DNA from: [Eubacterium] eligens ATCC 27750
GTDB lineage: Bacteria; Bacillota; Clostridia; Lachnospirales; Lachnospiraceae
DNA: 64,000 bases
Direction of reading: 5' to 3'
Assembly: GCF_000146185.1 (NCBI RefSeq)
Contig: NC_012780.1
Coordinates: 562,745-626,744, forward strand
The translations under genes were made by a program, and so were the position numbers. Under the pieces are notes generated by a model. It ran no database searches, had not been told where the DNA came from, and saw only the letters and a list, made by a program, of their open reading frames with translations. Positions 1-8,535 of the stretch are shown here, in pieces (positions within the stretch are counted from its first letter, which is position 1; each line of letters begins with the position of its first letter).

Positions 1-706
1 CATCAAATAATTCAACTTTACATGTTATGTTGTTGTAATCTTTTCCTTTAATTTCAACATTGTAATTAAGTACTGCCGATGGTTCTTCTTTTGTGAAATC
101 AATATCAGCTGTAACTGTAATATCATTGATATATGTCTCAGGTGTAGTATAGATTTTTACAGGTCTTGTAATTCCACAATAATTAAAGAAATCAAAATTA
201 GGATTGTTCTGTGGTTTGTCAGATGCACCTGCACCCATGCCACCCATCATTCCACTCATCATGTTAGCCTTACCACCAACTGGCAGAGTTGTGTAATCAA
301 TAACATTATTAACCGCAATGGTAAGGAGATTATCACCATCCTGTAAATCATCATTTAATTCTACTTCAAATGGAAGAAATCCTCCTTTATGCTCACATAT
401 CAGTTTGCCATTGAGATATATCATGGCATAATGTGTAACTGCCGCACAACGTAATACAATTCTCTGGCTCTTTACATATTCTGGAACTGATATATTTCTC
501 TGATAAAATACCCATCCATAATGATCCCTGAAATCTGTTCCCTCCTTAAGATCATTATAAGAAGCTGGCACAGGCATTGTATCCGCATCTTTCAAAGGTT
601 TCTCATACCATTTTTCTTCAAAACCTTTTCCATTATCTAACTTAAAATCCCAAACTCCGCTTAAATCGCTTAATAATCTTGACTGTGTTAAAACTGGATA
701 TAACAT
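1..706 (-). CDS. uidA: Beta-glucuronidase, GH2 family (N-terminal 235 residues; C-terminus outside window)
   Basis: This is the start of a family 2 glycosidase that removes glucuronic acid from beta-glucuronides in the cytoplasm. The visible part is the GH2 sugar-binding jelly roll (about residues 10-180, including SGVWDFKLDNG and YGWVFYQRNI) and the beginning of the immunoglobulin-like domain; the catalytic barrel lies beyond the window edge. The segment FFNYCGITRPV aligns with FFNYAGIHRSV of E. coli UidA, from memory of that sequence. A strong AGGAGG-type site lies 7 bases upstream of the ATG. It follows the importer gene by 34 bases on the same strand, so the two form an operon. A Met/Gly-rich stretch (about residues 150-165, GMMGGMGAGA) sits just before the FFNYCG motif. 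Glucuronidase specificity is supported by the uxuA/uxuB neighbours; another GH2 specificity remains possible. Confidence 0.85.
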   Translation of the reverse strand, partial: MLYPVLTQSRLLSDLSGVWDFKLDNGKGFEEKWYEKPLKDADTMPVPASYNDLKEGTDFRDHYGWVFYQRNISVPEYVKSQRIVLRCAAVTHYAMIYLNGKLICEHKGGFLPFEVELNDDLQDGDNLLTIAVNNVIDYTTLPVGGKANMMSGMMGGMGAGASDKPQNNPNFDFFNYCGITRPVKIYTTPETYINDITVTADIDFTKEEPSAVLNYNVEIKGKDYNNITCKVELFD

Positions 707-740
707 AATTAATTCCTCCTGATTTATATTTATAATATTT

Positions 741-2141
741 TTACTGCTGTTCCCTAGTTGCTCTTATTTCTTTTAACTTAGCTGCATTTGCTTCTACTCT
801 CTTTTTATTCAAAGGATATAAGAATATTAATGCAAGCAATAATAATGTCATTCCGGCTGCCGGCATAAGACATGTCACATTGTAGATTCCGTCAATAACC
901 TTAGGATCAAATGCTGTAGCTGTTGTATAACCAACAATCGAAAGAAGTACGCCCGCTAAACCTGATGAACATGCCTGTCCTAACTTTCTTGCAAATGAAT
1001 ATACTGAGTAAATTGTACCATCCTGACGTACACCATTCTGAACTTCTGATTCATCGATAACATCCGTAATCATAGCCCATATAACCATGTTAAACATTGA
1101 AGTACCGATTGTTGCTATAATTATTAAAGCTATCCAAATCCATACATTATGTGTGTGAATTATAAATAATGTTATAAATGAAGCTGCACTGATAATACAT
1201 CCTATAACTGACAATTCTTTCTTTCCAATTTTTGATGCAAGCTTTGTAATAAATGTTGAAAGTAAAAGTATTACTATTGTTCCTGAAAGACTTGCAATCG
1301 ACATTGCTTTTATATTGCCAAAATAATTTGGATAAATATATGCGTTCATGTTACTTAATGATAACTGTGCAAGTAAAAATACCAATGCACATACTATAAT
1401 GCCTATTAAAGATCTATTATGGGCAAGTTCCTTTATAAGCTCTCCAAACGAGAATTTCTGTGTGTTCTGTCCAACCTTAACTCTTTCCGTTGTCATTTTG
1501 TAGCAAAGCATATAGCAGATTACGGCTCCTATTGAACATACCAAAGCACCAAGCATCATTTTCTGACCGGATAATACTGAATTTCCTGCTTCATCTGTAT
1601 AATACACTACAAGTGGTAATACAACTCCTATCGCAGTCTGAGCAAGTGTAGCTCCTATTGTTCTCCAGTTAGAAAGAGAAGTTCTGTCTGTCGGATTGTC
1701 TGAAATCGCTGATGCCATTGAACCATAAGGAATATTAATTCCTGTGTAGCATATACTTCCCCAAAGAAGGTAAGTAAAAAACATCCAGAAAATCTTAAAT
1801 CCCATCGGCATATCTTTAAACCATGTCGCATACATCAGAAATGATGCTAACGCAACAGGACCGCACATTCGTCTGAGCCATGGTGCAAATTTGCCTTTCT
1901 TTCCCGGTCTGCTCCTGTCAACTATCTGTCCCATTGTTACATCAGTTATAGCATCAACAAATCTTGCCGCCATCATCATAAGACCGACCAGTGCTGCTGA
2001 AACCCCCATAACATCAGTATAAAACTTCAACAAAAACATAGCTGATAACAAAAAAGTAAAATCGTTACCGAAATCACCAAACATATAACCAAGCTTGTCT
2101 TTTATACCAAATGGCCTCACCTTTCCATTGTTATCTGTCAT
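741..2141 (-). CDS. GPH-family sugar:cation symporter (MFS), probable glucuronide importer
   Basis: A 466-residue integral membrane protein with about 12 hydrophobic segments. It belongs to the glycoside-pentoside-hexuronide (GPH) group of the major facilitator superfamily. The N-terminal GDFGNDF signature and the cytoplasmic VDRSRPGKKGKFAPW loop after TM2 are typical of that family, whose members bring glucuronides, melibiose or xylosides in with a cation. It precedes uidA on the same strand and lies in the divergent intergenic region shared with the AraC regulator. By position it is the UidB-like importer that feeds the glucuronidase. The substrate is inferred from its neighbours, not from binding residues. 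Confidence 0.85.
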   Translation of the reverse strand: MTDNNGKVRPFGIKDKLGYMFGDFGNDFTFLLSAMFLLKFYTDVMGVSAALVGLMMMAARFVDAITDVTMGQIVDRSRPGKKGKFAPWLRRMCGPVALASFLMYATWFKDMPMGFKIFWMFFTYLLWGSICYTGINIPYGSMASAISDNPTDRTSLSNWRTIGATLAQTAIGVVLPLVVYYTDEAGNSVLSGQKMMLGALVCSIGAVICYMLCYKMTTERVKVGQNTQKFSFGELIKELAHNRSLIGIIVCALVFLLAQLSLSNMNAYIYPNYFGNIKAMSIASLSGTIVILLLSTFITKLASKIGKKELSVIGCIISAASFITLFIIHTHNVWIWIALIIIATIGTSMFNMVIWAMITDVIDESEVQNGVRQDGTIYSVYSFARKLGQACSSGLAGVLLSIVGYTTATAFDPKVIDGIYNVTCLMPAAGMTLLLLALIFLYPLNKKRVEANAAKLKEIRATREQQ

Positions 2142-2355
2142 AATAAAACCTCCATCACTTTATTAAATATTATAGATATTTTTTCTTTAAAGACCGTCCT
2201 TAAATATTATGTGCACTATTATGTGCTCTCTTTTCTATGTCTTTATATTAACCTATAAATAACATACCCGTTATTACAGATTTTAGTATATCTAGTATTA
2301 TTTTTACCCATACATTTTTTATGGCAAAAATTGTACTATAAAAAATCAAATCATT

Positions 2356-2413
2356 ACTAACATGTCAGTATTAGTTCTGTAACATGTTAGCATCAGTCAG
2401 CATGACATGTCAG
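2356..2413. promoter_or_regulatory. Three palindromic operator half/whole sites (core ACATGT) in the divergent importer/AraC region
   Basis: Three related palindromes occur here: CTAACATGTCAG (about 2357-2368), TAACATGTTAG (about 2380-2390) and TGACATGTCA (2403-2412, a perfect 10-bp palindrome). Their CATG centres are 22 and 23 bp apart, about two helical turns, so proteins bound at them would sit on one face of the DNA. The same motif occurs upstream of uxuA at 7256-7281. A FadR-type GntR dimer with a spaced palindrome would fit, and the GntR gene of this locus is the obvious candidate. Confidence 0.6.
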
Positions 2414-2493
2414 TTTATTTTTATGCTTTGAATTTTTGTTTTCTTCTGTTATTATAATATAGTAATAAAAACTGATAGAGATTGGAGGTTTAT

Positions 2494-3705
2494 ATGGACT
2501 ATAAAGTATATCTGGACTACACCATGGAACTATTATCTAAGATAAAAATCCCATCTTATATAATTGACACACCATTTCTCTGGGATGACAGATATGATGG
2601 TGAATTAAGAAAAACTATCCTCAGTGATGCATTTTTAATTAATCATAAAGAAACATTTCAGGACTTTATTAACTGTTCTGGCAAAAATAATACAATTCTT
2701 CTGATTCATGACAGTTTCGCTTGTGATTATATATATATTAAATTGCCCGACTCAAAAAAAGCTTTCTTTGCCGGACCTTTTTCATTTGAAAAGTTTACCA
2801 ATCAAAGAATTGATGATTTATGTTCATACAATTCAATACCACCAAGATTTACTGATTTTATGCAGCTTTATTATGCCGCACTCCCGGTATTTGCAGATGA
2901 ACGATGTATAGAAGCAATTATAAACTGTTTATGTAGTAAATTATGGAGCAGTTACACACTTGAGAAAAAACATTTTCTTAATAAAAATGCTTCTGAATAC
3001 ATGTACAATGATTATACCCCCGAACCGACAAAGCAATCCATTGAGGTTCTAGAACAACGCTATAATGATGAATCTCTTCTGATGGAATATGTTGCTCATG
3101 GTGATTTTGAATCAATTGACAAGCTTGCTCATCTTAATTCATCTGGAATTAAGCCCCGCCTGTCAGATTCAATCCGCGATAGAAAGAATTTCATGATAAT
3201 TCTTAATACCCTTTGCAGGAAAGCTGCCCAATCAGCATATGTTCATCCTATTCATCTTGATGAGATATCACGCAAATTTGCTATCAGGATAGAATCCTGT
3301 ACCACAATTGCCCAGCTTGAAACCCTGGAAAATGAAATCACGCGTAAATATTGTCTGCTTGTTCAATCTTATTCTTTAAGAAAATATAGCAAACCTGTCC
3401 AAAATATTATTAATTATATCTCGTTTAACCTTACTGATGATCTCAGCCTTAATACTATTTCTGCTGAATTTGCTTTAAACAGCAGTTATGTATCTTCTCT
3501 GTTTAAACGTGAAACCGGCTCAACGCTCACTAATTTTGTTAATAATAAACGTATTGAACACGCTATCTACCTGCTCAATACAACCAAGCTTCCTATACAG
3601 GACATTGCTGTACAATGTGGAATTACAGATGTTAATTATTTCACCAAGCTTTTCAAAAAAATCAAAAACATGACTCCTTCTCAATATAGAGAAATGATTC
3701 AATAA
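2494..3705 (+). CDS. AraC-family transcriptional regulator
   Basis: A 403-residue protein with a C-terminal AraC-type double helix-turn-helix (about residues 305-400). The first helix-turn-helix includes LSLNTISAEFALNSSYVSSL and the second ends in the family signature YFTKLFKKIKNMTPSQYR. The N-terminal 290 residues are a soluble sensor region I do not recognise. The ATG at 2494 was chosen because TTGGAGG lies 7 bases before it; a TTG at 2482 would include that site. The gene is divergent from the importer/uidA operon and ends in a terminator shared with the convergent GntR gene. It probably controls the glucuronide operon, but the ligand is unknown. Confidence 0.85.
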   Translation: MDYKVYLDYTMELLSKIKIPSYIIDTPFLWDDRYDGELRKTILSDAFLINHKETFQDFINCSGKNNTILLIHDSFACDYIYIKLPDSKKAFFAGPFSFEKFTNQRIDDLCSYNSIPPRFTDFMQLYYAALPVFADERCIEAIINCLCSKLWSSYTLEKKHFLNKNASEYMYNDYTPEPTKQSIEVLEQRYNDESLLMEYVAHGDFESIDKLAHLNSSGIKPRLSDSIRDRKNFMIILNTLCRKAAQSAYVHPIHLDEISRKFAIRIESCTTIAQLETLENEITRKYCLLVQSYSLRKYSKPVQNIINYISFNLTDDLSLNTISAEFALNSSYVSSLFKRETGSTLTNFVNNKRIEHAIYLLNTTKLPIQDIAVQCGITDVNYFTKLFKKIKNMTPSQYREMIQ

Positions 3706-3708
3706 ATA

Positions 3709-3760
3709 AAAACAACCATCTGGATACCTGTTGATTTCCGGTATCCAGATGGTTGTTTTT
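3709..3760. terminator. Bidirectional intrinsic terminator
   Basis: A near-perfect stem of about 19 bp (arm AACAACCATCTGGATACC and its complement) with a loop around TGTTGATTTCC. It is flanked by A-runs on the left and T-runs on the right, so it can stop both the AraC gene (plus) and the GntR gene (minus). The stop codon of the GntR gene overlaps its right edge. Confidence 0.85.
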
Positions 3761-4421
3761 AATTGTTTTCAAAATAATCAGGATAAATTATTCTTAACTT
3801 ATCAATCTCATTAAAAATTCTGTTAATATGTCCTTTAATAACACGAAGATACATTCTTTTATCTTTTTTCCTTATTGCATCTATAAGCATTTCATGTTCC
3901 TCATTAGTTTTAACACTAATAGAACTATTAAGCTCTGCTAAGAAACGTATTCTGTTATAATGACTCATCTGCATTTTAATTATATTAGCAGCAAGCTGTT
4001 CTCCTGAGCTTTCATATATAAGTTCATGAAAAGCATTATCGATTTCAATCCTTGGAACTTTTTCGTTACATTTATCATAATTAATGAGACGGCTGTTTAA
4101 TTCTTCCATCTTATCAAGCATCTCATTGCTGACATGCTCAAAAACCGGGTCTACCATACCCACTTCAAGACTTTTTCTGACAAACCATTCCTGTTCAAAA
4201 CGTCTGCAATTAATACTTGCAACATATGTGCCTGACTGAGGTATTATTTTGAGAAGTCCCTCCTTTTCAAGATTAACAATTGCCTCTCTTGCCGGTGTTC
4301 TCGAAACATTATACCTTACAGCTATCTTCTGTGCACTTATTGAATCTCCCGGTACAAGCTTGAAATTCATGATATCGTATTTTAATTTTTCGTATGTGTC
4401 TTCGTTTAATGATTTTTCCAT
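3759..4421 (-). CDS. GntR-family regulator, FadR/FCD subfamily, probable hexuronate repressor
   Basis: A 220-residue protein. The N-terminal winged helix (about residues 5-70) contains the GntR pattern LVPGDSISAQKIAVRYNVSR followed by TPAREAIVNLEKEGL. The C-terminal helical FCD domain (about 80-205) has the Asp/His metal- or ligand-binding arrangement (DNAFHELIYESSG and later EHEMLIDAI). FCD regulators of this type (UxuR, ExuR, KdgR-like) bind uronate intermediates. It is the last gene of the uxuA-uxuB-GntR run and shares a bidirectional terminator with the AraC gene. The ACATGT palindromes in front of the importer and of uxuA are its likely operators; that link is inferred. Confidence 0.8.
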   Translation of the reverse strand: MEKSLNEDTYEKLKYDIMNFKLVPGDSISAQKIAVRYNVSRTPAREAIVNLEKEGLLKIIPQSGTYVASINCRRFEQEWFVRKSLEVGMVDPVFEHVSNEMLDKMEELNSRLINYDKCNEKVPRIEIDNAFHELIYESSGEQLAANIIKMQMSHYNRIRFLAELNSSISVKTNEEHEMLIDAIRKKDKRMYLRVIKGHINRIFNEIDKLRIIYPDYFENN

Positions 4422-4466
4422 AACCCTGCGGCCTTTCTTATACTATGAGCCTGCTTGTTATATATA

Positions 4467-6074
4467 TTAAAGGTATTTTTTAAGTGTATTTCTTATAGCA
4501 CCCTTTCCTGCTATCTCTTCAACAAACATCTCTTCTATTTTATCGCCAATTCCTGCTTCATATAAATTTATACCAAATATATTAGCATTTGACAATAAAT
4601 TCTTAAGCTGTCCTGTATAAGATGATATGTCACCTATTTTTATACCTGATAAATGCTTCTTTAATTCATCTGCCATCGGATCTGGAGACAATTCGAAGCT
4701 TTCGCCATTATCATCAATTCCAAGAAGATATCTGCACCATCCTGCAATTGCCAATGGAATCGCTATTAATTCTTTGGCACTTCCGTCCTTTGCAACATAT
4801 GACTTAATTGTTTCACCATACCGTATTCCTACCTTCTGTGAAGTATCTGTCGCTATTCTTTGCGGTGTATCAGGCATAAAAGGATTAGGTATTCTTACAT
4901 TAAGAACTTCATCCACAAACTTCTGTGGTGAAATTATCTCCGGATTAATTACCACAGGCATTCCCTCAGATAACCCAATTCGTCTCACAAGCTCTGAAAG
5001 TTCCTTGTCTTTCATTTCATCAGCAATCAGATTATATCCTAATAAGCAGCCATATACTGCTAAGGCTGTGTGTAACGGATTAAGGCAGGTTGTTACTTTC
5101 ATACGCTCAACCTTATTAACTGTCTGTCTATCAGTCATAAACACACCTGCTTTTTCAAGCTGAGGTCTGCCATTAGGGAACCTGTCTTCTATTACAAGAT
5201 ACTGTGGTCCTTCAGCATTTACAAATGGTGCAATATATGTCTTCTTAGATGTTATCACCGGACTCATATCCTCAACACCTGCTTCCTCTAATGCTTTAGC
5301 AACACTATCTGCTGGTCTTGGTGTAATTTTATCAATCATAGACCATGGAAATGATACAAGCTCTTCATTATTCACATAATCAACAAAATCATTACCAACA
5401 AATCCTTTTTTATTCCACTCACTTACCATCTCGGTTATCGAATTTCTAAGTTTCTCTCCGTTATGTGAGCAGTTATCCATTGATACAACTGCAATCGGTG
5501 CCTTACAGGCTTTAAAACGTTCATACAAAAGTGCTGCTGTTACTGCCATTGCTGATGTTGCTTTTTCTGGTCCATTATCAATGTCTTCCCTGATAAAAGA
5601 AAAAAACTCTCCTTTAGAATCCTTCAACGCATAACCTTTTTCTGTAATAGTAAATGACACCATCTGAAGCCCAGGGTCAGCAAATATCTCCTTTAATCTT
5701 TCCCATTCCTTCTGCGAATATGATTGTGCCTTAATAGCTTCTGTAAGTGAACCAAGTACCTTTTTTTCTGTATTTCCATCCTCCTTCAATGTAACAGCCA
5801 TAACAAGATTATCAAATGGCTTATATATTTTATCTACTACATCGAAGTCAAATGTTTCAACACATGTAATGCCTTTATCTGAAACTCCTTGTTCTAATAA
5901 TGAATCTGCAATTCCACCAATGAATATCCTGAAAATATTGCCAATACCAAAATGTACCCATACAGGTGACTTTTTTGTATCCTCTGCAACCTTTTCAACA
6001 TCATATGAAGGCAGCTTTATGCCAGCCTTTTCCCAATCTGTCGTATTCTTAATACCATTTATTGAAAGTTTCAT
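4467..6074 (-). CDS. uxuB: Fructuronate reductase / D-mannonate oxidoreductase (mannitol dehydrogenase family)
   Basis: A 535-residue NAD-dependent long-chain polyol dehydrogenase. It would reduce D-fructuronate to D-mannonate in glucuronate breakdown. The N-terminal Rossmann region contains VHFGIGNIFRIFIGG, and the C-terminal catalytic domain contains the family segments KVTTCLNPLHTALAVYG and the lysine-bearing ERMK. The ATG at 6074 follows a GGAGG site; an upstream ATG at 6104 would place that site inside the gene. It starts 39 bases after the end of uxuA and precedes the GntR gene, so the three are probably one transcript. Other polyol dehydrogenases share the fold; the uxuA neighbour makes UxuB the best call. 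Confidence 0.88.
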   Translation of the reverse strand: MKLSINGIKNTTDWEKAGIKLPSYDVEKVAEDTKKSPVWVHFGIGNIFRIFIGGIADSLLEQGVSDKGITCVETFDFDVVDKIYKPFDNLVMAVTLKEDGNTEKKVLGSLTEAIKAQSYSQKEWERLKEIFADPGLQMVSFTITEKGYALKDSKGEFFSFIREDIDNGPEKATSAMAVTAALLYERFKACKAPIAVVSMDNCSHNGEKLRNSITEMVSEWNKKGFVGNDFVDYVNNEELVSFPWSMIDKITPRPADSVAKALEEAGVEDMSPVITSKKTYIAPFVNAEGPQYLVIEDRFPNGRPQLEKAGVFMTDRQTVNKVERMKVTTCLNPLHTALAVYGCLLGYNLIADEMKDKELSELVRRIGLSEGMPVVINPEIISPQKFVDEVLNVRIPNPFMPDTPQRIATDTSQKVGIRYGETIKSYVAKDGSAKELIAIPLAIAGWCRYLLGIDDNGESFELSPDPMADELKKHLSGIKIGDISSYTGQLKNLLSNANIFGINLYEAGIGDKIEEMFVEEIAGKGAIRNTLKKYL

Positions 6075-6113
6075 AATATCCTCCATTATGTCATAAAAAC
6101 CCAATGTTAATAA

Positions 6114-7181
6114 TTACTTTGATGATTTATCAATAGCTTCCCATAAGCCATTAAGGTATGTTGCACCTAAAGCCCTGTCATATAAACCATAACCTGGCAT
6201 AGCCACCTCATCCCATATCATTCTTCCATGGTCAGGTCTTATAATGCCGTCAAAACCTGTATCATATAATGTTTTCATAATCTTATACATATCCATAGAA
6301 CCATCAGATGATAAATGTGCTGCTTCTTCAAAATCCCTAGGTGAATTATATTTAAGGTTTCTCACATGTGCAAATGGTATTCTTCCTCTGCACGCCTTGA
6401 TAATCTCACAAATATCATTATTCTGGTTAGAGCCAAATGAACCCGTACAAAGTGTTATTCCGTTATATGGTTTATTTACAGCATCAAGAAGTTTTGTAAC
6501 AGAATCCTTACCTGTCATAATTCTTGGAAGTCCAAATATAGGCCACGCAGGATCATCCGGATGAATACCCATCTTTATATCATACTTCTCACATACCGGA
6601 CCAATTGCTTCCAGAAAATATACCAGATTATTAAACAGTTTCTCTGCGTCAACATCTTTATACATTTCAAAAAGTTCTTTTAATCTGTCAAGACGCTCTG
6701 GTTCCCATCCTGGCATTACGAATCCATTAGACATCTTTGCAACTGATTCCTTCATATGCTCCGGATCAATCATATCAACTGTATCCTGATTATATGCAAG
6801 CACCGTTGAACCATCAGCTCTTTCTCTTGCAAGTTCTGATCGTGTCCAGTCAAATACAGGCATAAAATTGTAACATACCACATGAATATCCGCTTCTCCA
6901 AGAGCCTGCAAAGTCTTTATATAATTGTCAATGTGCTCATCTGCCTTAGCTGTGCCAATCTTAATATCATCTGACACATTAACAGATTCAATACCAGCGA
7001 TTCCCAACCCGGCATCTTCAACAATCCTTTTAAGCTCCGCTATTTCCTCTGGAAGCCACCGCTCCCCAGCCTGCTTACCAAAAAGCGTTGTAATAACATT
7101 CTTTACGCCTGGAATCTGTCTGATCTGCTTAAGTGTTACGCTGTCGTATCCTGGTCCATACCATCTCAATGTCATATCCAT
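6114..7181 (-). CDS. uxuA: D-mannonate dehydratase
   Basis: A 355-residue TIM-barrel protein that dehydrates D-mannonate to 2-keto-3-deoxygluconate. The start MDMTLRWYGPGYD and the segments MGIHPDDPAWPIFGLPRI and FAHVRNLKYNSPRDFEEAAH are characteristic of UxuA, including the Asp/His/Cys/His metal ligands (HPDD, LCTGS, HVRN, RPDHGR). The ATG at 7181 is preceded by AAGGAGG, so the longer reading from 7235 is rejected. It is the first gene of the uxuA-uxuB-GntR run, and two CTAACATGTCA sites lie about 75-100 bases upstream of the ATG. 2-keto-3-deoxygluconate kinase and aldolase are not in the window. Confidence 0.93.
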   Translation of the reverse strand: MDMTLRWYGPGYDSVTLKQIRQIPGVKNVITTLFGKQAGERWLPEEIAELKRIVEDAGLGIAGIESVNVSDDIKIGTAKADEHIDNYIKTLQALGEADIHVVCYNFMPVFDWTRSELARERADGSTVLAYNQDTVDMIDPEHMKESVAKMSNGFVMPGWEPERLDRLKELFEMYKDVDAEKLFNNLVYFLEAIGPVCEKYDIKMGIHPDDPAWPIFGLPRIMTGKDSVTKLLDAVNKPYNGITLCTGSFGSNQNNDICEIIKACRGRIPFAHVRNLKYNSPRDFEEAAHLSSDGSMDMYKIMKTLYDTGFDGIIRPDHGRMIWDEVAMPGYGLYDRALGATYLNGLWEAIDKSSK

Positions 7182-7255
7182 AACAAAAATCCTCCTTTTA
7201 CATAACAACATTATTATTCTGTACCATATTTGCATAATTATTTGCTATGTGTATA

Positions 7256-7281
7256 CTAACATGTCAGTTCTAACATGTCAA
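7256..7281. promoter_or_regulatory. Tandem operator sites upstream of uxuA
   Basis: Two copies of the locus motif, CTAACATGTCAG (7256-7267 region) and CTAACATGTCAA (7270-7281), with CATG centres 14 bp apart. They match the sites at 2356-2413 upstream of the importer/uidA operon, indicating a shared regulator. They lie 75-100 bases upstream of the uxuA ATG, where a promoter would be expected. Confidence 0.6.
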
Positions 7282-7317
7282 TGTATTTTTTGAGTTTATT
7301 TTGTTATGTTTTTCAAT

Positions 7318-8532
7318 TTATTTTGATATCTTTTCCTTCTGCTTCACCATATTGACATGAGTAATTCCCATCACCCTGTCATAGAACATCTGCCGTGTAC
7401 TGCTGAACAGACATAATATGAAATCTATCGCAAAATATGCCGTAACCATAAGGCACAATACACATACTGCTATACTGACAGAGAATCTCCACCCATAAGC
7501 CTTAAGTGCCACATGATAAAGATTATATGCATATACAGGAGAAGGCAGGCTTAAAACATACAGAATAAAATATCTTCCCATAAGCCTGAAAACATTCACT
7601 CTCCTGTGAGTATCAGCCTCAATATTCTCAGCTTCGTAATCAGCAGCCTTATTATCTCTTTTCTTGCTCTCTGCCCTCACTAGTCTTATATTAACAAGTG
7701 CCTTGCCTATAGTTCTTCCCTTAGTAACTGCTGTAACTATTGTAAATGCAATAACTATATATACAGCTATGACAACCAGATATCTTACATCGTACACAGC
7801 ATTCATAAACTTTTCTTTATCTATTGCAAAAAATACGGCAACCGGAGCCATTATCACAAGCATATCCAACGCCCATGCTATTATTCTTCTGAATTCCGAC
7901 ACAATCTGTCCTCTGTTGTAAGCAACCTCATCCATTCTGTCACGCTTTGGAAGCATGAAAACAACCGCCGGCGCAACCCAGAAGCCCACCATTCCTCCAA
8001 GTGTGTTACATATCAGATCGTCCACTTCAAAGAATCTGTATGGATAAGGATATATTCCATACAAGCCTGACAACTGCGTAAGCTCAAAAAACAGGCTGTA
8101 GCAGAATGACATTATAAGCACCTGCCACCATTTTCTCTTAAAATAGTATCTCAGATACACACCAAATGGCACTAACAGCAGAATATTGAAAGCAATCTGC
8201 CAGAAGTCACCACATTTGAACAGATTAATATATGTTGCCGGATTCGATAAAGTAATATTCACAGTAGCAACAACTCTTCTTACTGCGTCAAATGGCACCA
8301 ACAGCATACATGCCGAATCCGGTGTCACTGAATCAATCGGAGGCAGCGGAAGCACTGTCATAAAATATGAGGTAAGCATGTAGAATATAAATGTGTACAC
8401 AACCCCTGTTCTTATTACAAGTATTGAGCCATATTTATGATATTCGTATATTATATATGGCAGTGTGAAAAGCACGGCAAGAACCGGGAACACATAACAC
8501 GCTGAAATTATCGGTTTTAAGTATATTTCCAT
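7318..8532 (-). CDS. VanZ-RDD domain fusion membrane protein
   Basis: A 404-residue membrane protein in two parts. The first half (about residues 1-190) is a VanZ-like domain with four to five transmembrane segments and the typical SLFFELTQLSGLYGIYPYPY and VDDLICNTLGG motifs. The second half (about 215-395) is an RDD domain (RRIIAWALDMLVIM, then KGRTIGKALVNIRLV). VanZ proteins can give low teicoplanin resistance, and RDD proteins have been linked to ion or solute transport; neither tells the job of this protein. Its ATG lies 4 bases after the aminotransferase stop, with a GGAGAT site, so the two are co-transcribed. Confidence 0.8.
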   Translation of the reverse strand: MEIYLKPIISACYVFPVLAVLFTLPYIIYEYHKYGSILVIRTGVVYTFIFYMLTSYFMTVLPLPPIDSVTPDSACMLLVPFDAVRRVVATVNITLSNPATYINLFKCGDFWQIAFNILLLVPFGVYLRYYFKRKWWQVLIMSFCYSLFFELTQLSGLYGIYPYPYRFFEVDDLICNTLGGMVGFWVAPAVVFMLPKRDRMDEVAYNRGQIVSEFRRIIAWALDMLVIMAPVAVFFAIDKEKFMNAVYDVRYLVVIAVYIVIAFTIVTAVTKGRTIGKALVNIRLVRAESKKRDNKAADYEAENIEADTHRRVNVFRLMGRYFILYVLSLPSPVYAYNLYHVALKAYGWRFSVSIAVCVLCLMVTAYFAIDFILCLFSSTRQMFYDRVMGITHVNMVKQKEKISK

Positions 8533-8535
8533 GAA

